Source: Bacteroidota bacterium (GTDB taxonomy: Bacteria; Bacteroidota; Bacteroidia; Bacteroidales; GCA-2711565). Taken from it: a stretch of DNA of 49,157 nucleotides. Both the position numbers and the translations under genes were made by a program. Of the stretch, positions 41,088-49,157 are shown one piece after another. Below the pieces are notes generated by a model, which saw only the letters and a program-made list of their open reading frames with translations, ran no database searches and was not told the DNA's origin. The stretch spans positions 1 to 49,157 of the forward strand of contig JAHIVC010000064.1 of NCBI GenBank assembly GCA_018816945.1. Reading direction: 5' to 3'. The stretch's first letter is position 1, and each line of letters starts with the position of its first letter.

Positions 41088-42821
41088 ATGCCAACAATAT
41101 TTGATAACATTGATGCAGTACTAGCAGATGATCTAAGGGAAACCTTAGCCAAATCATACCGATCTGATTTTTGTGTTGGATATTTCAATTTAAGGGGTTG
41201 GAAAAACGTTTCAGCTTTTATTGATAAATATACAGGCAAAGATGAAAACTATTGCCGTTTAATTGTTGGTATGCAACGTTCTTCCGAAGACCTATTAAAA
41301 CAAATTTTGTCTAACCAAAAACCAGGGCTTGTTGACCAAGCGCAAGTTGTTGCTCTAAAGAAACGTATGGCAAAGGAGTTCAGAGATCAACTAATGTTTG
41401 GTATTCCTAAAGCTGGTGATGAAATAACTTTAAGGCAGCTCTCAACTCAATTAAAAAATCAAAAAGTTAAAGTTAAACTCTATTTGAGTCATCCACTTCA
41501 CGCAAAACTTTATTTAGGATTTAGGTATGATAAAAAGGCACCAACTATCGGATATGTTGGAAGCAGCAATCTTACAATGGCCGGTCTTGAAAAGCAAGGA
41601 GAATTAAATGTTGATGTTATTGAGCAAGATGCTGCAAAGAAGTTGGCAGATTGGTTCGAGGACCGTTGGAACGATAGATTTGCAATTGAAATTTCAGCCG
41701 AGCTAATTGAAATTATTGATGAAAGCTGGGCGGGAGAAAAGATCATTTTACCATATTATATATATCTTAAAATAGCCTATCACTTATCTCAAGAGGCTCA
41801 AACAGGTGAAGATACTTATGAAATTCCAAAAGAATTTGAACATCTTTTAACATTCCAAAAAAAAGCAGTAACCTTAGCTGCTCAGCATTTAAAAAACAGA
41901 AATGGTGTAATCATTGGGGATGTAGTTGGCCTTGGTAAAACCATGACAGCTTCTGCTTTAGCAAAACTTTTTGAAGAAACTTTTATTTTAGAAACATTAA
42001 TAATTTGTCCTAAGAACCTTGTTGAAATGTGGAAAGACTATAAACACAATTATAGGCTGCGGGCAGATGTCGTTAGTATCTCTAGGATAAACGAAGCATG
42101 GCTTGAAAGAGAAAGGAGATATCGACTGATAATAATCGATGAAAGTCATAATTTGAGGAATAAGGAGGGTAAACGCTACGGTTTGTTAAAGGATTACATC
42201 AACAGGAATGAACCTAAAGTGATCATGTTAACAGCCACCCCCTACAATAAAACTTATTTCGATCTTTCCAATCAGTTACGCCTTTTTGTCCCAGAAGACT
42301 TAGATTTAGGGATTGGCCCAGAGCGTTACCTTGAGTCAATTGGAGGCCAGCATGAATATGTGGCTGAACACCAAACAAGCCCATTTAGTATTGCAGCTTT
42401 CGAGAAAAGCAACTTTTCAGACGACTGGCGTGATTTACTCAAAATGTTCATGGTAAGAAGAACTCGTTCTTTTATCCGTGATAATTATGCTGAAACAGAC
42501 CTATCTAATAATAGAAAATATTTAACATTTGATGATGGAAGTAAATTTTATTTTCCTGAGCGGATTCCTAAAAAAATTGAATATGATTTCAATGCAGATG
42601 ACAAAGAAGATATTTATGCCAGGTTATTTTCACCAAATATTGTTAATACAATAAATAAAATGTCATTACCAAGGTATGGGCTTGGAAATTATATTGATGA
42701 ATCAGAATTACCAAATGCATCTAGTTCAGAACAAACTCAACTTGAAAATCTAACGCGAGCTGGAAAAAGATTGATGGGATTTTGCCGCACTAATTTATTT
42801 AAAAGACTTGAAAGCTGCTGA
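41088..42821 (+). CDS. PLD-type nuclease/SNF2 helicase, N-terminal part (gene broken by in-frame TGA)
   Basis: A 577-residue frame. An N-terminal phospholipase-D-type nuclease half-site is visible: His138-x-Lys140 (LHAKLYLG), then GSSN with Asn161. An SF2/SNF2-like ATPase follows: Walker A GDVVGLGKT (277-285), DESH (351-354) and LTATP (381-385). The frame ends at TGA (42819-42821) in the middle of the helicase. The same frame continues with a fitting sequence (YSFLLSLARH...) into the next feature, so the full protein would have been about 1108 residues, ending at 44414. Together with the methyltransferase at 44418 it looks like the nuclease-translocase of a restriction-modification-like defence system. 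A truncated product would lack the second RecA lobe. Confidence 0.85.
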   Translation: MPTIFDNIDAVLADDLRETLAKSYRSDFCVGYFNLRGWKNVSAFIDKYTGKDENYCRLIVGMQRSSEDLLKQILSNQKPGLVDQAQVVALKKRMAKEFRDQLMFGIPKAGDEITLRQLSTQLKNQKVKVKLYLSHPLHAKLYLGFRYDKKAPTIGYVGSSNLTMAGLEKQGELNVDVIEQDAAKKLADWFEDRWNDRFAIEISAELIEIIDESWAGEKIILPYYIYLKIAYHLSQEAQTGEDTYEIPKEFEHLLTFQKKAVTLAAQHLKNRNGVIIGDVVGLGKTMTASALAKLFEETFILETLIICPKNLVEMWKDYKHNYRLRADVVSISRINEAWLERERRYRLIIIDESHNLRNKEGKRYGLLKDYINRNEPKVIMLTATPYNKTYFDLSNQLRLFVPEDLDLGIGPERYLESIGGQHEYVAEHQTSPFSIAAFEKSNFSDDWRDLLKMFMVRRTRSFIRDNYAETDLSNNRKYLTFDDGSKFYFPERIPKKIEYDFNADDKEDIYARLFSPNIVNTINKMSLPRYGLGNYIDESELPNASSSEQTQLENLTRAGKRLMGFCRTNLFKRLESC

Positions 42822-42854
42822 TATTCTTTTCTCCTGTCTCTTGCACGACATGCT

Positions 42855-44414
42855 ATGCGTAATTATGTTTATGTATATGCCATCGAAAACAATCTTACAC
42901 TCCCTATTGGATCTCAAGAAACCCAATTAATGGATGAGTTTATTGAAGAACATGACGAGGATCTTGACGAATTGGGATTGATTAGAATTCACAACGATAT
43001 AGACGAATATAAGAATGGAGCTGCTAATATTTATAAAATAATGGCAGCACATCCCCGAAAATATAAATGGATTGCATCAAAGTTCTTTAAATCATCTTTG
43101 AAAATTAAATTGAAAAAAGATGCTCAACTCATCATGGACATTTTAGAAAAGGGAAAAGACTGGGATGCAACAATGGATAAACAAATTGATTCATTCGAAC
43201 ATCTATGTAAAATTGAACATAAAGGAGAAAAGATTTTACTGTTCACTCAGTTCGCTGACACTGCAAGATATCTTGAAAAGGAGCTTAGAAGACGTGGATT
43301 AAAAGATTTATTATGTGTAACAGGAAACACAGAAAACCCAACCGAAGCAGCTCATCGTTTTAGTCCAAAAAGCAATGAATCGAAACTTAAAAAAGATGAG
43401 GTGAGGGTGTTGATTACAACAGATGTTTTAAGTGAAGGTCAAAATCTTCAGGATGCACATATCATTGTGAATTTTGACCTTCCCTGGGCTTTGATTCGCT
43501 TAATTCAAAGAGCGGGTCGTGTGGATCGAATTGGTCAACAATCCGAAGTGATTTATTGTTATTCCTTCCTTCCAACTGATGGGGTTGAAAATATCATCAG
43601 ATTACGTCATAGGTTACAACAAAGAATTAAAGAAAATTCAGAGGTTGTTGGTTCAGACGAAGTATTTTTTGATGGTGATCCAGTGAATATTCGTGATTTA
43701 TATAATGAAAAAGCTGGCATTTTAGATGAGGATGATTCAGATGATGATGTAGATTTAACCTCAAAGGCATTTGAAATTTGGAATCAAGCCACTAAAGCAA
43801 ATCCTGAGTTACGAAAAACAATTATTAATCTACCCAATGTAATTTATTCCACAAAACCCAAGCCTGATGAAGCAATACATAACGGCGTAATTACTTACCA
43901 CAAAACAGCAGCAGGTACAGATGTATTAACATGGTTGGATGAACATAAAAACATTCGTTCGAGAAGTCAAAATAGGATTTTAAAAATACTGGAGTGCTCA
44001 CTGGATACTCCTGCTCTTGAAAAATTAGAAGATCACCACTTGTTAGTAGCACGAGCTGTAGAAATTGCTCAACAAGCGCAAAAATCTACAGGTGGTCATC
44101 TTGGTAAAAAAAGCAGTGTTCGATACAAAACCTACATGCGTTTACATCGATATTATGAAGAAAGCAAAAATACCTTGTTCGAAAACGATAATTTGAAAAA
44201 GGCTATCGATGACATTTATAAATATCCAATGCAGGAAAGCAGCAAAACCTTATTAAACAGAAGACTGCGTTTGGGCATTTCTGAACAGGACTTATCTCAA
44301 GTAGCAATCATATTAAGAAATGAAGGACGACTTTGTATCATCGACGACCATAATTCATCACAGTTAAATGCACCACAGGTGATATGTTCTATGGGTTTAA
44401 AAGAAGAAATTTAG
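42855..44414 (+). pseudogene. SNF2 helicase C-terminal part, separated by the nonsense codon
   Basis: The 519-residue frame is in the same reading frame as the upstream part (offset 1767 bases, a multiple of 3) and supplies the second RecA lobe of the helicase. 'KILLFTQFADTARYLEKEL' is motif IV, 'VLITTDVLSEGQNLQDA' is motif V and 'LIRLIQRAGRVDRIGQQ' is motif VI with its arginine fingers. An independent start at the ATG 42855 is unlikely to be natural, as the codons between the TGA and this ATG also read as protein. Either the gene is inactivated, the two halves are made separately, or the TGA is a sequence error. It ends 3 bases before the methyltransferase ATG, so both belong to one operon. 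Confidence 0.75.
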
Positions 44415-44417
44415 AAT

Positions 44418-47400
44418 ATGGTATCAATTAATAGAAAGAACTTCAATCGCTACATCCGGCAATTTGAATTCGACCAATTATTCAATCAATTAGGTTGGAA
44501 TTATGTTGACAATAGTTTTCCGAAAAAAGCAGCCGATCAAACCTTTAATTTTCAGCAAATTGCTGAAAAAGCTGGATTTGCTATTTTAATTTGCAAACCC
44601 AATTCTGTGGGGCATATTCCCGATGCACAGACCAGAAAGCGCATTCATACCGAAATCACAAAGTTGCATCATGAGCACCTGATTATTTTTGTTGACGAAA
44701 GGAAATCATGCCAACAATGGGAACTATTGATAAGAGAACCCAATAAACCTACTCGAACAATCAGTCATAAGTGGATCAATACTCAAGCTCCCGAATTGCT
44801 TTATCAAAAACTTTCAGGTGCATTTTTTAGTATTGAGGAAGATGAAAAAGGGGAATTAACGATTGTGGATGTAGTTCAGCGCCTAAGAGAAAATTTTGGA
44901 GCCAATGCCGAAAAAGTCACCAAAAAATTCTATACCGAATTTAAAAATCAGCATAAGTCCTTTATGGATTTTATAGAAGGGATTGATGATCATATAAAAA
45001 GTAAGGAGAATAAAAACAAGCAGTGGTACACCTCTTTGATGTTAAACCGCTTGATGTTCTGCTATTTTATACAGAAGAAGGGATTCTTAGATCAGGATAA
45101 AAACTACTTAAAGAATAAGCTGGCAGCATGTTCTACACTTAACGGAAAAGGCAATTTTTATAATTTTTATCGTAATTTTTTACTGGAACTCTTTCATGAT
45201 GGATTAGGCAAACCAGAAAGAGAAAGAAACATTAAATGCGTCATTGAATTAGGAAAAATCCCTTACCTCAACGGTGGTTTATTTGATGTGCATGAATTAG
45301 AACGACAATTCGACGCTATCCATATTGATGATGAAGCTTTCAAAGGAATTTTTGATTTTTTCGATAAATGGGAATGGCATCTCGACACCCGCGACCATGC
45401 CGCAGGAAACACAATTAATCCGGATGTGATTGGATATATATTTGAAAAGTATATCAATGAAAGGGCTGCTATGGGTGCCTATTATACCAAGGAAGATATC
45501 ACCGATTATATCGGCAAAAACACCATCATTCCTTTTCTTTTTGATGAAACAAAACGGAATTATAACAATGCTTTTAAATCTAACGGAACACTAAGCGGAG
45601 CCGAAGTGTGGGATATGCTTAAACATAGTGGCGCCACCTATATCTATGAAGCTGTAAAAAAAGGCATTCCGACTGAAGGGGGTTTATTTGACGACTTGCC
45701 TCATGAGGTAAAAGCCGGATTTATCCCTGAAATGGAACTAGAAATTGTTGAAGAAAAGACTTCGCCACACTTATGGGAACTTCGCCAGGCATGGAACCAA
45801 AAAGCTCCTGAAGAGATAGCGTTACCTACTGAAATATATCGCGAACTTATTGAACGCCGTAAACGCTACGCCGATCTGAAACAAAAAATCGAAAAGGGCG
45901 AAATAACAGAGATTAACGATTTTATTACTTATAACCTCAACATACGCCAGTTTACACAGGATTTAATTGAAACTTCGGAAGATGCTGAATTTATCCGCCA
46001 CTTTTATAAGGCCATACAAAAAATTACTATCCTTGATCCTACATGTGGTTCCGGAGCTTTTTTGTTTGCAGCTTTAAATATCCTGGAACCTCTTTACGAA
46101 ACTTGCATCAAGCGTATGGAAGAGTTTGTGGAAGAGGCTCCGGGTAAGCATAAGTTTTTTGAAGATACACTGGCCGATATCAATTCGGCACACCACCACA
46201 ATCTGCAATACTTTATTTACAAAAATATCATCCTGAACAATCTTTACGGAGTTGATATTATGAAGGAGGCAGTTGAAATTGCCAAACTTAGGCTATTTCT
46301 GAAACTGGTTGGAACAGTGGATGTGGATCCTAAAAAGGATAATTTTGGATTGGAACCCTTGCCTGATATCGATTTTAATATTCGAGCTGGCAATACTTTG
46401 GTAGGATTTACCACCGAAAAAGAACTATTTGAAACCATTGTAAAAAAGGATGCATTGTTTGCTCAGGATAAGCTGGACTTTTTTAACGAAGAATCGCGAC
46501 TAACGGCCCAATTATTTGAACGTTTTCAAGATACTCAATTAATTAATGATGGAGGAACAGGCAATTTCAGAAAAGCAAAGAAGGCATTAAGCGAGAAGCT
46601 TGCCTCTCTCAACGAAAACCTAAACGAATACCTGGCAACCAATTATGGAATTGACAAATCTTTAAATAGACAGATAGATATTGATGTGACTAATGATGAT
46701 GGTAAAAACGAAAAAAAGAAAGTGAACCAGTACCTAAATTGGCTCGAAACTCACCAGCCTTTTCATTGGTTTGCTGAGTTTTATCAAATTGTGGCAGGAA
46801 ATGGTGGGTTTAATTGTATTATTGGAAATCCTCCTTATGTTGAGTATAGTTCAATTAGAAATAATTATTCCCTTCAAAATCTCAATACAATCAGTTGTGG
46901 CAATCTATATGCAATGGTTATAGAGCAGTCCATAAAATTAAATTCTATTAAAGGTTGTTTAGGAATGATCTTACCTATAAGCTTGACCTGCACAAAAAGA
47001 ATGGAAGCACTTCAAGATTTAATTATAGAAAATTTTGATTTAAATCTTAACAGTAGCTTTGCTGAAAGACCATCTAAACTCTTTTCAGGTGCGGAAACCC
47101 TAGTAACTATTTCAATTAATATTAGGAAAAGTAAGGAAAATGAAAAGTATTCGACAAATCTAATTAAATGGAAATCTGAATGTAGAAATACCCTATTTGA
47201 AACATTATCTTACGTGAAAAACAATGAAAAAATACGACACTATCTGCTTCCAAAATTCATTAGTAACCTTGAAATATCAATAGTTGAGAAGTTCTTTTTT
47301 AATAACAATAAATTAGGAAAACTTCATATAATTAATAAAACAAAGCCAAAACTATATTATAGATATGCAGGCGGCAGATATTGGAAAGTTTTCACAGATT

Positions 47401-47882
47401 TTCAACCAATTTTTACTTCTAACGGTGATAAAAGTGTGTCTCACAGCGAAAGGTATTTGTACTTTGAAAGCAAAGAAATACGAAATCTAAGTATAATATC
47501 TCTTAGTGCAAATTTATTCTATTGGTATTTTGTTATTTCAACAGATGGACGGAATCTAAATCCATTTGACTTAAATGAGTATCCAATACCAGTTTCTCTG
47601 CCAAACGAGAAAGATTCATTAGAAATAGTAAACGAGTTAATGGAAGACTATAAGCTTAATAAGAAGGTTAAAAGGAAAGCAACTAAAAAAAGTGGAGAAG
47701 TTGAATATGAAGAAATTTATCCTCGTAGATCAAAACAATTCATTGACCAAATAGACACTGTGTTAGCTCAACACTATTGTTTTACAGAAGAAGAGTTGGA
47801 CTTTATAATTAATTATGACATAAAGTACCGCATGGGCAAGACTTTGTTTGGTGAGGAGGATAATGATGAGGAGGAGGAATAA
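44418..47882 (+). CDS. Large N6-adenine DNA methyltransferase (Eco57I/type IIG-like)
   Basis: A 1154-residue protein. The methyltransferase core has motif I DPTCGSGAF (540-548), where SAM binds, and the catalytic motif IV NPPY (804-807), the arrangement of gamma-class N6-adenine enzymes. An N-terminal region (about 1-500) of unknown fold and a C-terminal region with a TRD-like part (after about 830) complete it; the C-terminus is acidic. No PD-(D/E)xK nuclease motif is obvious, so cleavage probably depends on the PLD-helicase encoded just upstream, 3 bases away. Paired helicase-nuclease and big methylase genes act as restriction-modification-type phage defence. The size resembles BREX PglX, but no other BREX gene is present. 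Confidence 0.9.
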   Translation: MVSINRKNFNRYIRQFEFDQLFNQLGWNYVDNSFPKKAADQTFNFQQIAEKAGFAILICKPNSVGHIPDAQTRKRIHTEITKLHHEHLIIFVDERKSCQQWELLIREPNKPTRTISHKWINTQAPELLYQKLSGAFFSIEEDEKGELTIVDVVQRLRENFGANAEKVTKKFYTEFKNQHKSFMDFIEGIDDHIKSKENKNKQWYTSLMLNRLMFCYFIQKKGFLDQDKNYLKNKLAACSTLNGKGNFYNFYRNFLLELFHDGLGKPERERNIKCVIELGKIPYLNGGLFDVHELERQFDAIHIDDEAFKGIFDFFDKWEWHLDTRDHAAGNTINPDVIGYIFEKYINERAAMGAYYTKEDITDYIGKNTIIPFLFDETKRNYNNAFKSNGTLSGAEVWDMLKHSGATYIYEAVKKGIPTEGGLFDDLPHEVKAGFIPEMELEIVEEKTSPHLWELRQAWNQKAPEEIALPTEIYRELIERRKRYADLKQKIEKGEITEINDFITYNLNIRQFTQDLIETSEDAEFIRHFYKAIQKITILDPTCGSGAFLFAALNILEPLYETCIKRMEEFVEEAPGKHKFFEDTLADINSAHHHNLQYFIYKNIILNNLYGVDIMKEAVEIAKLRLFLKLVGTVDVDPKKDNFGLEPLPDIDFNIRAGNTLVGFTTEKELFETIVKKDALFAQDKLDFFNEESRLTAQLFERFQDTQLINDGGTGNFRKAKKALSEKLASLNENLNEYLATNYGIDKSLNRQIDIDVTNDDGKNEKKKVNQYLNWLETHQPFHWFAEFYQIVAGNGGFNCIIGNPPYVEYSSIRNNYSLQNLNTISCGNLYAMVIEQSIKLNSIKGCLGMILPISLTCTKRMEALQDLIIENFDLNLNSSFAERPSKLFSGAETLVTISINIRKSKENEKYSTNLIKWKSECRNTLFETLSYVKNNEKIRHYLLPKFISNLEISIVEKFFFNNNKLGKLHIINKTKPKLYYRYAGGRYWKVFTDFQPIFTSNGDKSVSHSERYLYFESKEIRNLSIISLSANLFYWYFVISTDGRNLNPFDLNEYPIPVSLPNEKDSLEIVNELMEDYKLNKKVKRKATKKSGEVEYEEIYPRRSKQFIDQIDTVLAQHYCFTEEELDFIINYDIKYRMGKTLFGEEDNDEEEE

Positions 47883-47889
47883 AAGAGAA

Positions 47890-47907
47890 ACGCTCCTTGC
47901 GGAGCGT
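47890..47907 (+). other. GC-rich hairpin after the methyltransferase gene
   Basis: Perfect 7-bp stem ACGCTCC/GGAGCGT with loop TTGC, 8 bases after the stop codon. No T-run follows, so termination would be weak. It may protect the mRNA 3' end or be a dispersed palindrome. Confidence 0.4.
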
Positions 47908-47981
47908 CGGACTGAAGATACTATCTCCAGCGATGTTTGTGCTACAAATATAATACAATTAAAACTAATAATGCAAGAAAT

Positions 47982-48596
47982 ATGACAAAAAAAGAACGAG
48001 TTATAGTTTTTGTAGATGGTTTCAATCTTTATTTTGGTATGGTTGATGCAGGATTTACAAATAGTAAATGGCTTAATATAGACGCATTAATTAGAAATCT
48101 AATTCAACCTAATCAAGAATTGATAGCAATAAAATATTTTACTAGCAGAGTTAGCAATGATCCTGATAAACAAAAGAGACAAACAACTTATTTAGAGGCA
48201 TTGGAATCGGTGGGTATTAAAATATATTATGGTCATTATCAACGAGATACCATTAAATGTCATCGTTGTGATAACATATGGGCCTCTTATAATGAAAAAA
48301 TGACAGATGTTAATATTGCTACTCAAATGATAATTGATGCTTATCAGGATAAATATGACATGGCAATGTTAATATCCGGAGATAGTGATCTCGTTCCACC
48401 AATAAAGGAAATTCACGAAAATTTTCATAATAAACGGGTATTTGTAGCATTCCCGCCAAAAAGAAGTAATAGTTCTGTTAGTATAGTAGCAAAAGGTTCT
48501 ATAACGATAGGTCGTAAGAAATTAGCTGATAGTCAATTTGCTGAAGAAGTCACAAAAAAGGATGGATATATTCTCAAGAAACCTAACGATTGGTAA
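47982..48596 (+). CDS. NYN-domain (PIN-like) ribonuclease family protein
   Basis: A 204-residue protein of the LabA/DUF88 NYN family. The first acidic residue is in VFVDGFNLYFGM (Asp12), the second in EKMTDVNIAT, and the third in LISGDSDLVPPI. These line the metal site of NYN nucleases, which cut RNA or occasionally DNA. A short CHRC pair near the middle (IKCHRCDNIW) may bind a metal. An alternative TTG start at 47937 would add 15 unlikely residues. It lies 99 bases after the methyltransferase and 3 bases before the DprA/LOG-like gene, so it is probably co-transcribed with both. A toxin or effector role in the defence region is possible. Confidence 0.85.
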   Translation: MTKKERVIVFVDGFNLYFGMVDAGFTNSKWLNIDALIRNLIQPNQELIAIKYFTSRVSNDPDKQKRQTTYLEALESVGIKIYYGHYQRDTIKCHRCDNIWASYNEKMTDVNIATQMIIDAYQDKYDMAMLISGDSDLVPPIKEIHENFHNKRVFVAFPPKRSNSSVSIVAKGSITIGRKKLADSQFAEEVTKKDGYILKKPNDW

Positions 48597-48599
48597 TAA

Positions 48600-49052
48600 A
48601 TGGAATATATAGGTAATAAAGATATTCTGAAACAAAACAAAATAGCATTTCTCTGTTCTCAGAAATGCCCTGCAGAAGTTATTCTCAGAAGCTATGATTG
48701 GGCAAAAGAACAACGAGAACAGGGAAATTGCATCATCTGTGGTAATCACTCACAAATAGAAAAAGATGTTTTTCAAATATTACTCAAAGGCAAACAGCCA
48801 CTAATATTGGTGCTTGCCAGAGCCATAAAAAAACGGTGGGAACCTGAGTACCTTAAAGCAATTGTAGAAGATCGTTTGCTCATAATCTCTCCATTCACCA
48901 ATAACGAAAAAAGAATTACCCGCGATAAGGCTGAAATCAGAAACAAATTGATTGTTGAGGTTGCCGATAAAATCATTGTTGGCAGCATAACAAAAGGAGG
49001 GCAATTGGAGCAAATTTTCAAACAAACTAATAAGAGAATCGAAAATATTTAA
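48600..49052 (+). CDS. DprA/LOG-like Rossmann protein
   Basis: A 150-residue Rossmann-type protein. The start 'KIAFLCSQKCPAEVILRSYDWAKEQREQGN' followed by 'CIICGNHSQIEKDVFQILL' matches the first half of the SMF/DprA fold, with the glycine/His turn near the nucleotide site. 'DKIIVGSITKGGQLEQIF' closes the fold, as in DprA and LOG proteins. It is too short for full DprA, having no SAM or winged-helix domains. Small stand-alone members occur in defence islands, where they may sense a nucleotide or DNA. It starts 3 bases after the NYN gene. Confidence 0.68.
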   Translation: MEYIGNKDILKQNKIAFLCSQKCPAEVILRSYDWAKEQREQGNCIICGNHSQIEKDVFQILLKGKQPLILVLARAIKKRWEPEYLKAIVEDRLLIISPFTNNEKRITRDKAEIRNKLIVEVADKIIVGSITKGGQLEQIFKQTNKRIENI

Positions 49053-49062
49053 TTGAGTAGTT

Positions 49063-49157
49063 ATGGATAGTAAACTAAATTTTTTAACAAAAGAACTAGT
49101 TGTTAGCGCTGCCAATATTATTGATAAAACTGGAATCCCAGGAAAAAGAAGTGGCAA
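49063..49157 (+). CDS. Start of a further gene, cut by the window end
   Basis: An ATG 10 bases after the DprA-like gene opens a frame that runs to the last base (begins MDSKLNFLTKELVVSAANII). It is too short to identify. The close spacing suggests it belongs to the same operon as the methyltransferase, NYN and DprA-like genes. Confidence 0.5.
   Translation, partial: MDSKLNFLTKELVVSAANIIDKTGIPGKRSG

Noticed and set aside
42819-42821. TGA read as selenocysteine or by programmed readthrough
   Set aside because: The codon lies inside a helicase with no known Sec homologue, and I see no SECIS-like hairpin just after it. A nonsense change or sequence error is simpler.
44418-47882. BREX system based on the PglX-like size of the methylase
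   Set aside because: No BrxC, PglZ or BrxA/B genes are visible, and the partner is a PLD-SNF2 protein instead.

Overview
The window looks like a chromosome segment of a Bacteroidota bacterium, probably a Bacteroidales/Marinilabiliales-type organism. The evidence is AT-rich DNA, TonB-dependent receptors with carboxypeptidase-regulatory domains, a DUF4249 lipoprotein, a tricorn-type protease, several exact TAnnTTTG promoter boxes, and dispersed palindromes that translate as 'ACPERSRR' when they fall inside genes. All assignments come from reading motifs; no database search was possible.

Chromosomal part (1-25.7 kb). It opens with the end of a TonB-dependent receptor, then a tricorn-like protease, an ATP-grasp ligase and an alpha-carbonic anhydrase lipoprotein. 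On the minus strand a tight five-gene operon (11936 down to 6396) encodes a lysine 2,3-aminomutase-like radical SAM enzyme, a GNAT-histone-deacetylase-like fusion, two D-Ala-D-Ala-ligase-like ATP-grasp enzymes and a GNAT acetyltransferase. It looks like an uncharacterised pathway that makes a beta-amino acid and conjugates it. Next come an M28 peptidase, a small secreted protein, a four-gene envelope operon (secreted protein, STN/TonB receptor, DUF4249 lipoprotein, MG2-like protein) and a two-domain M16 peptidase. tRNA-Arg(TCT) closes this part.

Mobile part (25.7 kb to the window end). A tyrosine recombinase lies just downstream of tRNA-Arg, so the DNA to its right is most likely an element integrated at the tRNA 3' end; the far end is not in the window. 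Its core holds inverted repeats, integrase, an RteC-like protein, an excisionase-type HTH protein, a TOPRIM-like/SF3 helicase replication protein, a truncated duplicate of that gene, and two copies of a structured repeat whose stem shows compensatory base changes.

Cargo. At 32.6-37.8 kb lies the most interesting locus, a compact cluster that looks like a RiPP (ribosomally made, modified peptide) pathway. It has a radical SAM/SPASM maturase, a stand-alone PqqD-like recognition protein, a 52-residue precursor ending in a CX2CX2CX2C core, a terpene-cyclase-like alpha/alpha-toroid protein, a GT4 glycosyltransferase and a glutamine-dependent asparagine-synthetase homologue. No exporter or leader protease is visible. 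After it come an HD-type protein with a Cys cluster and a probable anti-phage region: a PLD-nuclease/SNF2 helicase interrupted by an in-frame TGA, a large N6-adenine methyltransferase, a NYN nuclease, a DprA/LOG-like protein and the start of another gene.
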